Of a DNA stretch of 64,000 nt, positions 33,035 to 42,081 are shown one piece after another. Numbering within the stretch: position 1 is the first letter of the stretch; each line of letters starts with the position of its first letter. The stretch is from contig NZ_SDLI01000001.1 of the NCBI RefSeq assembly GCF_004123195.1, positions 298,133 through 362,132 of the forward strand, read 5' to 3'. The notes beneath the pieces were generated by a model. That model searched no databases, was not told where the DNA came from, and saw nothing but the letters and a program-made list of their open reading frames with translations. Origin of the DNA: Ammoniphilus sp. CFH 90114. Lineage in GTDB: Bacteria > Bacillota > Bacilli > Aneurinibacillales > RAOX-1. Made by a program: the position numbers and the translations under genes.

Positions 33035-33595
33035 ATGAGGAGACAGGTCCACAGTAAGGAAGTAAAGGCAGCAGCACTGAAAAGACTAGACGATCGTGGA
33101 GTCACGATTGAAGATATTGCCGAGGTTGTCTACCTCATGCAAGCTCCATATCATGTAGGCCTTAAAATTGAAAGCTGTATAGAAAGTGTATACGCTGTAC
33201 TGGAGAAGAGAGAAATTCAACATGCGGTCTTAGTGGGGACAGAGTTGGACATATTGGCCGAAAAAGGCTTATTAACTGAACCATTGCAATCGATTGTTGA
33301 AGGAGACGAGGGATTATTTGGCTGTGATGAAACGCTTGCCTTAGGTTCTGTTTTTGGATACGGAAGTATTGCTGTAACCACCTTTGGTCATTTAGATAAA
33401 CAGAAAGTGGGTATCATTAAAAAATTGGATACCAAGCGTGGGCAAGGGATTCATACCTTCTTGGATGATTTAGTAGCCAGTATAGCAGCCTCAGCGTCAA
33501 GCCGCATGGCCCACCGGTTGCGAGATGAAGAAGAAACGGAAAGAGACAAGAAGTTAAGCGAAAAGGATAACGATGATAACCAACAGGTGGGATAA
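33035..33595 (+). CDS. Phosphatidylglycerophosphatase A-family protein (YutG/YpjQ type)
   Basis: A 186-residue protein of the PgpA/LtrC family. GVTIEDIAEVVYLMQ near the start and FGYGSIAVTTFGHLDK followed by KRGQGIHTFLDDLVASIAAS are typical of the soluble Bacillales branch (YutG, YpjQ), which has lost the membrane helices of E. coli PgpA. The tail is a charged, Asp/Glu/Lys-rich extension. GAGGGGAG precedes the ATG. Lipid-phosphatase activity is inferred from family only. Confidence 0.82.
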   Translation: MRRQVHSKEVKAAALKRLDDRGVTIEDIAEVVYLMQAPYHVGLKIESCIESVYAVLEKREIQHAVLVGTELDILAEKGLLTEPLQSIVEGDEGLFGCDETLALGSVFGYGSIAVTTFGHLDKQKVGIIKKLDTKRGQGIHTFLDDLVASIAASASSRMAHRLRDEEETERDKKLSEKDNDDNQQVG

Positions 33596-33608
33596 AGTTA
33601 TAAGATTG

Positions 33609-34103
33609 TTATTTCCTGGGATTACTAATTAAAGAGAATAACTCAATATCTTCCTTAGAGTTTTCCACATCTTTAGCTTGAAAGCAACAGTTCGAAATGC
33701 ATTGGTTTAATGGCTTTGTCTGATAATGGACGCACCTCTTGCAAAAGGGCTCAACATAATGAACCACGGGATTGGAATAAAACCGTTTTTCGAAGGATAA
33801 TAGCTGCTTTACGAGTGTCTTAATTAATTGGCTCAACATCTTTCTGGAATCAGAAGGATCAATGACCATAAAGCATACTTTGATATGATCGTTCTTAATC
33901 GCGATTTTGGAGTTCAGGTGGAGAAGAGGATCGCTAATTTGCACGCCATCTAATAAAAATTGTAAACCAAGGAGGCTAACAGGTCTAATTCTAAAGGTTT
34001 CAGATATCTGATGTTGAATAACTCCGTGAAATTCATGCTCTAACCTGAAGTGTTCTTGAAACGTCTTTTGGGGAAAAGCTCTTTTATACCATACTTTGAA
34101 CAT
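33609..34103 (-). CDS. Hypothetical protein with C-terminal cysteines
   Basis: About 164 residues, starting at ATG 34103, which has AAAAAGG six bases upstream; the frame is open to 34163. Mostly helical and basic, with a cysteine group FCKRCVHY...CISNCCF at about residues 120-140, perhaps a metal site. It is convergent with the PgpA-like gene with 13 bases between. No family recognised. Confidence 0.55.
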   Translation of the reverse strand: MFKVWYKRAFPQKTFQEHFRLEHEFHGVIQHQISETFRIRPVSLLGLQFLLDGVQISDPLLHLNSKIAIKNDHIKVCFMVIDPSDSRKMLSQLIKTLVKQLLSFEKRFYSNPVVHYVEPFCKRCVHYQTKPLNQCISNCCFQAKDVENSKEDIELFSLISNPRK

Positions 34104-34180
34104 AACAATCATCCTTTTTATTGAACAATTTATACTTAGTGTTCTCTGATAATCAGAAATCATAAAGGAGTTTTCCTAGA

Positions 34181-34345
34181 ATGAATTGGATCTATTGGTC
34201 AAGAATGTTTGAATCAAAGTTTCAGGCCGGCTGCTTTGCCAAACGCATGAATGAAGACTGGTGGGTATATGGATATAGGAGCCCAAGAGAAGTGGAAGTT
34301 TTCCGATATAAAAACGGGAAATATGGAATAAGGTACGTGTGGTAG
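34181..34345 (+). CDS. Micro-protein, 54 residues
   Basis: Begins MNWIYWSRMFESKF and is unusually rich in Trp and Tyr (about five Trp, five Tyr), with a basic C-terminal half. AAAGGAG lies ten bases before the ATG. It is a soluble-looking aromatic mini-protein of unknown role. It lies divergent from the cysteine-tailed gene and upstream of a secreted protein gene. Confidence 0.5.
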   Translation: MNWIYWSRMFESKFQAGCFAKRMNEDWWVYGYRSPREVEVFRYKNGKYGIRYVW

Positions 34346-34469
34346 AGAGACCCTCATGGCGTTACTTGACTGTGATTGACTCCATTCTTAAATAAAATTG
34401 GGGATCAAACAAAACTATTAGGCGATTAATGCGTATAATTATGTAAGAAAAGAAATACGGAGGTTCACA

Positions 34470-35030
34470 ATGAAACGCAAGGCGATAGCTCTCCTGTCCA
34501 CCTTTTTTCTCTTAGGTTCAACACCTGCCCTTGGCGCTCCAATTGAGGATTCCTTCTTTAAACGTTTTGTGAAAGTTGAATCATTCCTTGAAAGAGGACT
34601 GAGTAACGCGGCGCCTGGTGAAGGTGATATTGTTGCAGTTCTTGGGACTAAGCCAAACGTCAACATGATTGTTTCGGAACAAGTAAAAGAAAGTGCAACG
34701 AATCGAATCTCCCTTACTCCTTTTACATCGGTTAAGAAGGATTCGAAGATGATTCCTCATCTGTATTATATGATTGATGATGCACCGGCAACGAGAACCC
34801 TGTATTCTCAAGTCACTGTCATTGACCCAAGAAGCAGGGAAATTCTAGCCATAGACTTAGATGCTGTAAACACTCAATCGAGAGGTACAGCGTTTGTCGG
34901 TATTGCTACGCTAGATGAGATCACATTTGACCGTGTTGGGGAGTATAAAATCCAATTCTCCATGAAAGTAAAGAATACCGATCGGTACGTGAGAGTAGGA
35001 CAAACTATTATTAAAGTAAACCCTAACTGA
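34470..35030 (+). CDS. Secreted protein of unknown function
   Basis: A 186-residue protein with a clear Sec signal peptide (MKRK, hydrophobic core, cleavage after A-L-G-A at about residue 23). The mature part is beta-rich with few cysteines, rather like a small immunoglobulin-type or cell-wall-associated domain (YMIDDAPATRTLYSQVTVIDP...GEYKIQFSMKV). ACGGAGG precedes the ATG. Its own terminator follows. No family recognised. Confidence 0.7.
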   Translation: MKRKAIALLSTFFLLGSTPALGAPIEDSFFKRFVKVESFLERGLSNAAPGEGDIVAVLGTKPNVNMIVSEQVKESATNRISLTPFTSVKKDSKMIPHLYYMIDDAPATRTLYSQVTVIDPRSREILAIDLDAVNTQSRGTAFVGIATLDEITFDRVGEYKIQFSMKVKNTDRYVRVGQTIIKVNPN

Positions 35031-35036
35031 TGAGCT

Positions 35037-35074
35037 AGAGGAACCAGCGACAATGCTAGTTCCTCTTTTTCTTT
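35037..35074 (+). terminator. Intrinsic terminator
   Basis: AGAGGAAC pairs with GTTCCTCT with inner AGC/GCT pairs, then T-run. Confidence 0.8.
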
Positions 35075-35223
35075 AAACCCTTATGAGATTTTCTAATAAA
35101 TTCTTCCATAATGGTACATGGTAAAGGTACCCATGGAGAACAAGAAGACTTCGTTGTTTAAGGATTTTGTGGTAAGGTATTGATATTCATACTTTTTCAA
35201 ACAGCATAAGGGGTTATAAGAAA

Positions 35224-36351
35224 ATGAACAAGAAGATTTACTATTCCATATGTTTAGCTTTGCTTCTTCTTATAGTTGTCCTTTCATTGGAGAAATTTAA
35301 TGCTAAAGAACAACTTGAACAGACACGTTTTGAGGCAGTTAAAGAAGCTCAAGCTCTAGACGAATCCGAAGAGACTTTAGTTAAGGACCCAACGCAAGAA
35401 ACGGTCTTAGTTGAAGGCATTAAGATTGATGGAAAGTCCTACGTACCTCTTCAACAAGTGGCTGACAAACTCAACGGAGAACACGAAGTTGATTGGTTAG
35501 AGGGAACAGCCGAACTGCGAATGGGGAATACTCAATATTCATGGGTAAAGGATGCGCCTATTTTTGAAAAAGATGGGACTTTCCTACCGAATGAGGATAA
35601 AACTGTATTTCAGGAAGAGCAAGTATGGATACCTGCTCAATCATTGGCACATCTGGGAGGTTCCGTTGAGCTTGAGGGAAACCAAGTAAAAATAAGTAGA
35701 GAGAACTTAGTTGAAGAGGTATCCCTAACGATGGGTTCTGAAGCCACTATGTCATTGGCAGATATGTCAGCTGAACAGGTAGTGGAATATCTTTCCTTTT
35801 TACAGATTCCCATTGATGGGGCACACATTAGCAAAAAATCCTCCCATTTGCCTGGGGCTTTGCGAAGCTACAGAAATGGTATCCACGAAGGAATCGACTG
35901 GTACGCAGGGACAACAGGAATTGAAATTACGGAGAATACCCCTGTAAAGTCTATGGCAGACGGCATTGTAGTACGTGCAGATCATGATTATATCGAGTAT
36001 ACCCTAGAAGAGCGGGAAAAGGATTTATTGGTTTCTGCCAAGTCCACTCATACACCGACGTATATTCTCGATAAACTTCGAGGTCGGTCTATCTGGGTCC
36101 AACATGATAAAGGAGTCTTGGTACGTTATGCTCATTTGTCTAATATAGAACCAGGGTTAAAGATAGGACAAGCAGTCTCGGCTGGGGATGTAATTGGGTA
36201 TGTGGGAAACTCAGGGACGAGCTACGGAGTGGAAGGTTCATTGGGTGGACTTCATCTTCATTCTGATATTCTTGTGTATGGAGACTTATTTTGGGAGTAC
36301 TTATCGGAGGAGCAGGTGATAAGCGTCTTGGAACAACTATTCCAGCCTTAG
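35224..36351 (+). CDS. Membrane-anchored M23 (LytM-type) metallopeptidase with stalk domain
   Basis: A 375-residue protein: one N-terminal membrane anchor (residues 5-23), a copper-amine-oxidase-N-like stalk domain (about 60-165), and an M23 peptidase domain (about 200-350). Zinc site residues can be read in HEGIDWY, the conserved RYAHLS and the HLH of LHLHSD. The long loop between the first His-Asp pair and RYAH is larger than usual. Such enzymes cut peptidoglycan cross-bridges or act as structural LytM partners as SpoIIQ does. A weak AAGGGG lies 11 bases before the ATG. Confidence 0.85.
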   Translation: MNKKIYYSICLALLLLIVVLSLEKFNAKEQLEQTRFEAVKEAQALDESEETLVKDPTQETVLVEGIKIDGKSYVPLQQVADKLNGEHEVDWLEGTAELRMGNTQYSWVKDAPIFEKDGTFLPNEDKTVFQEEQVWIPAQSLAHLGGSVELEGNQVKISRENLVEEVSLTMGSEATMSLADMSAEQVVEYLSFLQIPIDGAHISKKSSHLPGALRSYRNGIHEGIDWYAGTTGIEITENTPVKSMADGIVVRADHDYIEYTLEEREKDLLVSAKSTHTPTYILDKLRGRSIWVQHDKGVLVRYAHLSNIEPGLKIGQAVSAGDVIGYVGNSGTSYGVEGSLGGLHLHSDILVYGDLFWEYLSEEQVISVLEQLFQP

Positions 36352-36365
36352 GCACATCACAAACA

Positions 36366-36412
36366 AAAAAAGAGTAGCCTTGCTTAAACTTCATGCAAGG
36401 TTACTCTTTTTC
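36366..36412. terminator. Bidirectional terminator
   Basis: AAAGAGTAGCCTTGC and GCAAGGTTACTCTTT with an 11-base loop, A-run before and T-run after; between convergent genes. Confidence 0.9.
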
Positions 36413-36431
36413 ATTAGTTCATTAGTTTCGC

Positions 36432-36866
36432 TTACTTACGTGGATAATAGTACATCACTCGTTTATTAAATAGGTGGAGTTCGCCTTGAAATTCCTTAGC
36501 TAGGTATTTACAAAATTCATTTGCTTTTCCTTTGTCCCCATGTGTACTGCCTTCAGGCAAGACGACTTGGATAAAGTGTTGGGATGTCGTTCCTTCTTCT
36601 GTCTCAAGCTCCTGGGCACCCACCCCGAACATAATGTACTTATATAGCTTGGGGTCATTCCCTTTAAGATAGAACCATTTTCCTTTAGCTTCCGGCTTCT
36701 CGATCAGCGTGTAGGGAAAAGCTGCATCAGCATAACCCCAAGCGAGTTGTTCACCGGTCTTTTTTGTCATGTTTATGTAATATGTAATTTTACTTTTGAC
36801 GTCATCTAAAGAAACTTGCTGAACGCGTGAATCTTTAACTAACTTAATATAGGCACTGCTACCCAT
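36432..36866 (-). CDS. DUF1885-like protein
   Basis: A 144-residue soluble protein. The N-terminal SSAYIKLV, TGEQLAWGYADAAFPY and C-terminal LHLFNKRVMYYYPRK are what I recall of the DUF1885 family of Bacillales, whose function is unknown. GAGGAG is nine bases before the ATG. Monocistronic, sharing a terminator with the M23 gene. The family name is from memory and moderately certain. Confidence 0.6.
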   Translation of the reverse strand: MGSSAYIKLVKDSRVQQVSLDDVKSKITYYINMTKKTGEQLAWGYADAAFPYTLIEKPEAKGKWFYLKGNDPKLYKYIMFGVGAQELETEEGTTSQHFIQVVLPEGSTHGDKGKANEFCKYLAKEFQGELHLFNKRVMYYYPRK

Positions 36867-37016
36867 TCTTTATTCACTCCTCAAGTTCGCTACTTCTTTT
36901 TCGATATTCACATCTTAGCATTCCGATAGAAGTTTGACAACTCATCGTAGACCCTTAGATTAACCTTTGCTCTTTAGTAGATAAATGAATTCCATAGAAA
37001 GCTGCATAAAAAAAGG

Positions 37017-37045
37017 TTGACTAAATTTTTAGAAAAATATACAAT
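37017..37045 (+). promoter_or_regulatory. Sigma-A promoter of the MarR-type gene
   Basis: TTGACT, 17-base AT-rich spacer, TACAAT, about 90 bases before the start codon. Confidence 0.65.
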
Positions 37046-37133
37046 AAACATAATACTTTATATACAACACAAAGAGATTGCTTGGCAATGAATAATAGAT
37101 TGAAATCAAAGTATGCAAGGTGAGGAGAATAAG

Positions 37134-37652
37134 ATGAAGGATATGCAGGATCGCATTCAACAACTTCATGAAGCTCTTAATATGCTTCGAGCTATCTCGG
37201 TTGTCAATAAGGACGATTGGGAGGCGGCGGCGAAGCGGCTCAATTTAGATTCCGCGGTGCAACTTAATATCTTATGGATTGTTTATTGCTATGAGGGAGT
37301 AAGGGTAACGCAAATTGCAGATTGGACATTCTGGCATCCATCTTCTGTGGTTATCCACGTCAAGAAGATGATGGAGAAGGATCTAATCACCATTGAGAAA
37401 AGCGATAAAGATGGGCGAGTTGTCAATGTGTATCTCACAGATTTAGGCAAGAAAATTGTAGAGGACAGTAGAGTGCAAGCCCTGGAGAACTTTCACTTTA
37501 CTAAGGCTCTAGAGAGCTTTAGAGAGAGGTACGGGCCCAATGTTATGAATCTATTCTTTGAATGCCTTTCTTTCCTTGCACAGGAACTTCATGGTGAAGA
37601 GAAGATTAAGTGGATTAAGGAAAGTGAGGAAAAGGTAAGAGAGATCTCATAG
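37134..37652 (+). CDS. MarR-family regulator, Hpr/ScoC-like
   Basis: A 172-residue winged helix-turn-helix regulator. LNILWIVYCYEGVRVTQIAD followed by a recognition helix (HPSSVVIHVKKM) and a wing (KSDKDGRVVNVYLTDLGKK) resembles ScoC/Hpr, the transition-state repressor of proteases and sporulation genes, more than classic MarR. GAGGAG seven bases before 37134 decides the start over 37113. A strong promoter and a strong terminator make it a single-gene unit. Confidence 0.82.
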   Translation: MKDMQDRIQQLHEALNMLRAISVVNKDDWEAAAKRLNLDSAVQLNILWIVYCYEGVRVTQIADWTFWHPSSVVIHVKKMMEKDLITIEKSDKDGRVVNVYLTDLGKKIVEDSRVQALENFHFTKALESFRERYGPNVMNLFFECLSFLAQELHGEEKIKWIKESEEKVREIS

Positions 37653-37654
37653 TA

Positions 37655-37703
37655 AGAACGCAAGTCCTGTTGCTCTCTAGGCAACAGGACTTGCGTTCTT
37701 TTC
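37655..37703. terminator. Long perfect terminator hairpin
   Basis: An 18-base perfect inverted repeat (GAACGCAAGTCCTGTTGC and its complement, loop of seven) followed by T-run; between convergent genes. Confidence 0.92.
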
Positions 37704-37713
37704 GTTTAGATAT

Positions 37714-38700
37714 TTATTTCTGTGCAACTGGGAAGATATTAAGCTTCTTCTCTATAATATGGCCATCCTGACTTTTTATTTTAATTAGTATACTGAAATT
37801 TTGGCTTAAGCTTGTTTTGTCAACGCGGAACATCATGGTTTCTTCATGGGTAGCGGTTTTATCCACTGTGATATACTCAGGTAAATTCGTTTCCCATAAG
37901 GAAGGAACTCCCTCGTATTCTACTTCGTATTGAACCTCTTTGTTACTATTATTCTGTATCTCTAAGCCATAGGCATAGGTCACAAACTCTCCAGCGGGAA
38001 TGCCTTGTATTTTTTTATTAATAGAAGCAGAAAAACCACTAGTAGTAAAAATAGATAAGCCTAGTAAGCCTACAAGAGCAATGACAATGATAAGTAGGAC
38101 CAATCCAGTCCCTTTAAACATACTTTTAAATCCCCTTGCACTTGAATCCTTATCAGAAAGGATCATCTGAAACATGCCATATGGGCAGGCGTTACGGCAG
38201 AATTTGCTTCGAAGCCTATAGATCATGATAAAGAAGAACATAATGAGGAGGGCATAAGCTCCTACTGCCCAACTAGTCCAATGGAATGTAATAATATCCT
38301 TAAACAGGGTAAGGGGGTCGAAAAAATAAGCTATCATACAAAACGCAATGACTGGAGCAAAGAGAATAGAAAGAAAAATGTTTAGAAATTGGCGAAATCC
38401 AGGGTTGTGTTTTAACTTAGCAGAACTGGTTAATTTGGTTATATAAACCGAGAAAGTATTGTGAGGACACATCCAGCCACAAAACTGCCGTCCAAACCAT
38501 TTAGAAATACCCACAAAGAAAAATACCAATAGGAGTACAGATAGCAGTAGGATATATCCTTCGCTAAAAGAAAAGCTTTTGCGGAATACATAGAAACGGA
38601 GTTGCATTAGGTCCATACGAAATAGATCAAGAATTGGAACGATGAAAAACAATACAAAAATCCCGACTTGGGTTAACGGTCTAGCCACTCCCACTTTCAT
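37714..38700 (-). CDS. FixG/CcoG-like membrane protein lacking the ferredoxin domain
   Basis: A 328-residue protein with about five membrane helices. Two cysteine motifs, FCGWMCPH (Cys74, Cys78) and FCRNACPYGMFQ (Cys168, Cys172), match those of CcoG/RdxA/FixG, which assist copper insertion into cbb3 oxidases. In those proteins a 2x[4Fe-4S] ferredoxin segment follows the second motif; here the chain goes straight to the last helix and an Ig-like C-terminal domain outside. Start 38700 is set by GAGGTGA six bases upstream. A terminal-oxidase or copper role is inferred; no cbb3 genes are near. Confidence 0.75.
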   Translation of the reverse strand: MKVGVARPLTQVGIFVLFFIVPILDLFRMDLMQLRFYVFRKSFSFSEGYILLLSVLLLVFFFVGISKWFGRQFCGWMCPHNTFSVYITKLTSSAKLKHNPGFRQFLNIFLSILFAPVIAFCMIAYFFDPLTLFKDIITFHWTSWAVGAYALLIMFFFIMIYRLRSKFCRNACPYGMFQMILSDKDSSARGFKSMFKGTGLVLLIIVIALVGLLGLSIFTTSGFSASINKKIQGIPAGEFVTYAYGLEIQNNSNKEVQYEVEYEGVPSLWETNLPEYITVDKTATHEETMMFRVDKTSLSQNFSILIKIKSQDGHIIEKKLNIFPVAQK

Positions 38701-38838
38701 TTTACTCACCTCAACCTGAGTTCTATATCTATCTAAGGTCATTCTCTCATACCCTAGTAGGTAAATAAAGTGAATACTTTGTGAAGAAATACACATATTT
38801 AACTATTCCGAGTTGTTTAATATAGTTGAGTAGAAATG

Positions 38839-38870
38839 AAAAAAGTGTGAATCCCTCGTGGAATTCACAC
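38839..38870 (-). terminator. Terminator of speA
   Basis: GTGTGAAT and ATTCACAC with a loop of ten, T-run on the minus strand. Confidence 0.8.
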
Positions 38871-38884
38871 TATATGAATACAAA

Positions 38885-40354
38885 TTATTTTATAGGATTA
38901 TGTCTCTTAATAACCCTAATCGTCTCAATGCTTTCATCCTCTGGTCCCTGAACAGGAAGGCCAACAGCTAGGTTTTCCTGGATATAATCAATGTTTTCCT
39001 GTGTAATGATTTCACCAGGGAGGAAAATAGGGATACCTGGAGGATAAATCATAATAAATTCCGCAATGATTCTTCCTTGCGCTTCCTTAAGAGGAATGAT
39101 TTCGGTCTCCGAATAAAAGGCATCCCTCGGACTAAGGGCTAGAGCAGGAATCTTCGGTAGTGTCACGGTAACAGTATCCATTTTATTTTTTAGGTAGAAT
39201 TCATCAGAGAGATGTTTCATGGACTGAATAAGGATCTCTATCGTTTCATCCGTATCCCCTGGTGTGATAATACAAAGTATGTTATACAAATCACTAAGCT
39301 CTACTTCAATTCGGTAATGTTCTCTCAGCCATTTTTCTACTTCATATCCCGTGATACCTAAATCCTTTACGTGGATGATGAGTTTTGTCGGGTCCATCGC
39401 ATAGGTTGCAGGTCCCCCGAGTATTTCTCTGCCAACACAGTAAATACCAGGTATGAGATTGAGTTCCCTACGGGCAATCTCAGCCATCTGAATCGCTTCC
39501 TGGGCCATTTCTCTGCCGTACATAGCAAGCTGTTTTCGTGCGGTATCCAAAGAGGCTAAAAGGATATAGCTAGTAGAAGTGGTTGTGAGCATGCTAATGA
39601 CCGATTTAACACGGTTAGCCGACACCAGTCCTTCTTTTACGTTTAAAATAGAGGTCTGAGTTAGAGACCCACCAAGTTTGTGCACGCTTGTGGCCGCCAT
39701 GTCAGCTCCTGCTTGCATAGCAGATAAGGGGAGATCCTCATGGAAATGAATGTGAACACCATGAGCCTCATCAACTAAAACAGGGATCTCGCAGGCGTGT
39801 GCTAATTCCACAATTTCTGCTAGGTTGGCAGAAACACCAAAATAGGTAGGATTAATAACCAATACCCCTTTAGCATCAGGATGGTGCTCTAATGCTTTTC
39901 GTACGGAGTCTGTCGTAATTCCATGGGAGATGCCCAATTTCTCATCCATTACGGGGTGGACAAACACAGGAATAGCCCCAGAGAAGATAATGGCAGACAT
40001 AACGGATTTATGTACATTCCGTGGGACAATGATTTTATCGCCAGGTGAACAAACGGCCATAATCATCGTCATAATAGCGCCGCTGGTTCCTTGCACTGAG
40101 AAAAAAGTATAGTCAGCATTGAACGCCTCAGCAGCTAACTGTTCCGCTTCAAGGATCATACCCTTTGGATGGTGCAAATCATCCAGAGGACCGATATTAA
40201 TTAAATCGATGGATAAAGCATTACTTCCAATAAACTCCCTAAATTCAGGATTCATTCCTTGTCCCTTTTTATGTCCCGGGATATGGAATTGAATGGGATC
40301 CCGTTTAACATGTTCCATTAAGCCGGAAAAAAGCGGGGTTTTATTTTGATCCAT
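38885..40354 (-). CDS. speA: Arginine decarboxylase
   Basis: A 489-residue PLP enzyme of the Orn/Lys/Arg decarboxylase class I type, making agmatine for polyamine synthesis. FHIPGHKKG (about 23-31), SVQGTSGAIM, VDEAHGVH and the PLP-lysine motif SVHKLGGSLTQ are present, and the whole chain closely follows B. subtilis SpeA. GGGGGG eight bases before 40354 fixes the start. In B. subtilis speA is followed by yktA-yktB; here yktB lies just upstream on the same strand. Confidence 0.94.
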   Translation of the reverse strand: MDQNKTPLFSGLMEHVKRDPIQFHIPGHKKGQGMNPEFREFIGSNALSIDLINIGPLDDLHHPKGMILEAEQLAAEAFNADYTFFSVQGTSGAIMTMIMAVCSPGDKIIVPRNVHKSVMSAIIFSGAIPVFVHPVMDEKLGISHGITTDSVRKALEHHPDAKGVLVINPTYFGVSANLAEIVELAHACEIPVLVDEAHGVHIHFHEDLPLSAMQAGADMAATSVHKLGGSLTQTSILNVKEGLVSANRVKSVISMLTTTSTSYILLASLDTARKQLAMYGREMAQEAIQMAEIARRELNLIPGIYCVGREILGGPATYAMDPTKLIIHVKDLGITGYEVEKWLREHYRIEVELSDLYNILCIITPGDTDETIEILIQSMKHLSDEFYLKNKMDTVTVTLPKIPALALSPRDAFYSETEIIPLKEAQGRIIAEFIMIYPPGIPIFLPGEIITQENIDYIQENLAVGLPVQGPEDESIETIRVIKRHNPIK

Positions 40355-40454
40355 CGTTATCCCCCCATTCATAATAAAAATTGCAACAAAGTTGAGTATA
40401 TCAAAGTAGTATCGATTTCAACAATATTTTTCTTTTTAGGTTTTCCAATAGATC

Positions 40455-40481
40455 AAAAAAAAACCACCATTGCTTGGTGGT
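40455..40481 (-). terminator. Terminator of the yktB-like gene
   Basis: ACCACCA, short loop, TGGTGGT, with nine T on the minus strand. It separates yktB from speA. Confidence 0.85.
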
Positions 40482-40483
40482 CG

Positions 40484-41116
40484 TTAATCTTTCTGTAAAG
40501 AAAGTTGATACAGGGGCGTTAAGGTTTGGAAGGTGTGTCTGGCTATGCCGATAAATTCTTCTGGATGATTTAGAATGGGATCATTCATTGGAATATGTCG
40601 ACCTACCAGAAACTCCGCTTTCTTAACATCTCTAAATCGAGTTAAGGTTTCTTGGAGCTGTTCTTCGTTAAAACCCTCCATAGACATGGAAGCTTTCTGC
40701 GTATGATCTAAGGAAAGGACAAAATCATCCGGAATGAGTTCTTTAAGTTTATGTATATTTTCTAAAAAGCCTGCCGCAATTTCCTGTTTGTTCGGCACCT
40801 CGTAGATATAGGCTAACCAAAGGAAAACATGATCATCAAAAAGACCAATCTGGAAATGAGGATGTTTCTTATATCCTCGCTTATCATGGCAGATAGCTAA
40901 CCATGTATCTTTAGGAGGATTCACTGTTCTTCGTGCATGTTTGGCAATATGTAGGAACATTTCGTTTCCGGCTAAGGCGGCTAGATCATCACACATAAGT
41001 GTGCCAAGATCCCTAAACTTAGGTTGAATCTGTTCGCGAATAGCTTCCATCCTCTCATCAAGCCCTTGGATGGAAAAGACTGCGAAATCTTGAGGTGAAA
41101 ACCCGGTAAAAGCCAT
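40484..41116 (-). CDS. yktB: DUF1054 protein YktB
   Basis: A 210-residue soluble protein. It starts MAFTGFSPQDFAVFSIQGL and contains WLAICHDKRGYKKHPHFQIGLF, split here at about residues 72-92, both diagnostic of the DUF1054/UPF0637 family; function unknown. CGGAGGTAA precedes the ATG. The neighbourhood with speA is conserved in Bacillales. Confidence 0.9.
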   Translation of the reverse strand: MAFTGFSPQDFAVFSIQGLDERMEAIREQIQPKFRDLGTLMCDDLAALAGNEMFLHIAKHARRTVNPPKDTWLAICHDKRGYKKHPHFQIGLFDDHVFLWLAYIYEVPNKQEIAAGFLENIHKLKELIPDDFVLSLDHTQKASMSMEGFNEEQLQETLTRFRDVKKAEFLVGRHIPMNDPILNHPEEFIGIARHTFQTLTPLYQLSLQKD

Positions 41117-41314
41117 TCGTAAATTACCTCCGCATAGATGGATTTATCATAAATATATCATATCCGTCATACATATATAAGACACGACAAGAGGAAAGCA
41201 CTTACATAGAAGGAACATGTTGTAAGGCGTAAATTTCACTTGATTTTATTGTTTATTCATAATATTATTGTAATAAATATACTGAAAATTTAGTAAAAAA
41301 ACGGAGGGCCGCTT

Positions 41315-41914
41315 ATGAAAACGTATGAGGTTATGGAATATAGCAATATTACCTTGCGATTTGAGAAGTCTCAAATTGAGTGTCTTATTGAAGCCTTGGT
41401 CGAAGCGGGACTTCCTATTGCATGGAAGGAAACAAAAAGATATTTTACCCTCTCAATTCAGACGTCCTGGACCACCCAAAGGTTAACATTTGAAAAACAC
41501 GGTAAATCATACAAGTTAAAAAGTAAGAACTACAATATACGAGACCAAAGATTTGCCCAGATTCTTCAACAATTTATCCATGATGTTAAGGGACATGCGG
41601 TATTGAAACTTCTCTCAAATGATCAACTTGTGGTACAGAATATTCGTTATGGTGAGCCCGTGCGAATTGTTGAAATTAAAGGACCAAATAAGAAGATTCT
41701 GTTTGAAAAGGAGTGTATCGTAACCATGGAGCAAGTACATGTTGCTATTCTTCGTAAGGATGCAGAAGAAAGAATTCCGGTCTTGAAACTCGAGATTGAT
41801 TATGAACTAGCGAGACTCTTTGAAGCCATTCAAAATGGTGATGTGGAACGTATTGGTGAAAGCAAGGAAGTGTTAGAGAAGCTTAGACAGGAAATGTTAA
41901 TGCTGGAAGTATAA
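41315..41914 (+). CDS. Hypothetical protein, 199 residues
   Basis: A soluble protein with an N-terminal alpha/beta part containing several Thr/Ser-rich strands, a central beta region (VVQNIRYGEPVRIVEIKGP) and a C-terminal helix pair. ACGGAGG lies seven bases before the ATG. Stand-alone, with a GC-rich terminator. No family recognised. Confidence 0.65.
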   Translation: MKTYEVMEYSNITLRFEKSQIECLIEALVEAGLPIAWKETKRYFTLSIQTSWTTQRLTFEKHGKSYKLKSKNYNIRDQRFAQILQQFIHDVKGHAVLKLLSNDQLVVQNIRYGEPVRIVEIKGPNKKILFEKECIVTMEQVHVAILRKDAEERIPVLKLEIDYELARLFEAIQNGDVERIGESKEVLEKLRQEMLMLEV

Positions 41915-41925
41915 AGGTGAGATGG

Positions 41926-41951
41926 AGGGGGCCCCCAAGGGTCCCTTTTTT
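41926..41951 (+). terminator. Intrinsic terminator
   Basis: AGGGG(G)CCC pairs with GGGTCCCT with one bulge, then seven T. Confidence 0.7.
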
Positions 41952-42081
41952 GTGGTCTCCTTGTCAATCCATTAGCAGATCAAGTATGATAGGTGAGGAC
42001 CTTCCGGCAAGCACCGTGAATTAGCAACCATACATAGTACAGACTATAGGAACAAAGAGGCAGGGAGGGGGGAAGGACCAG

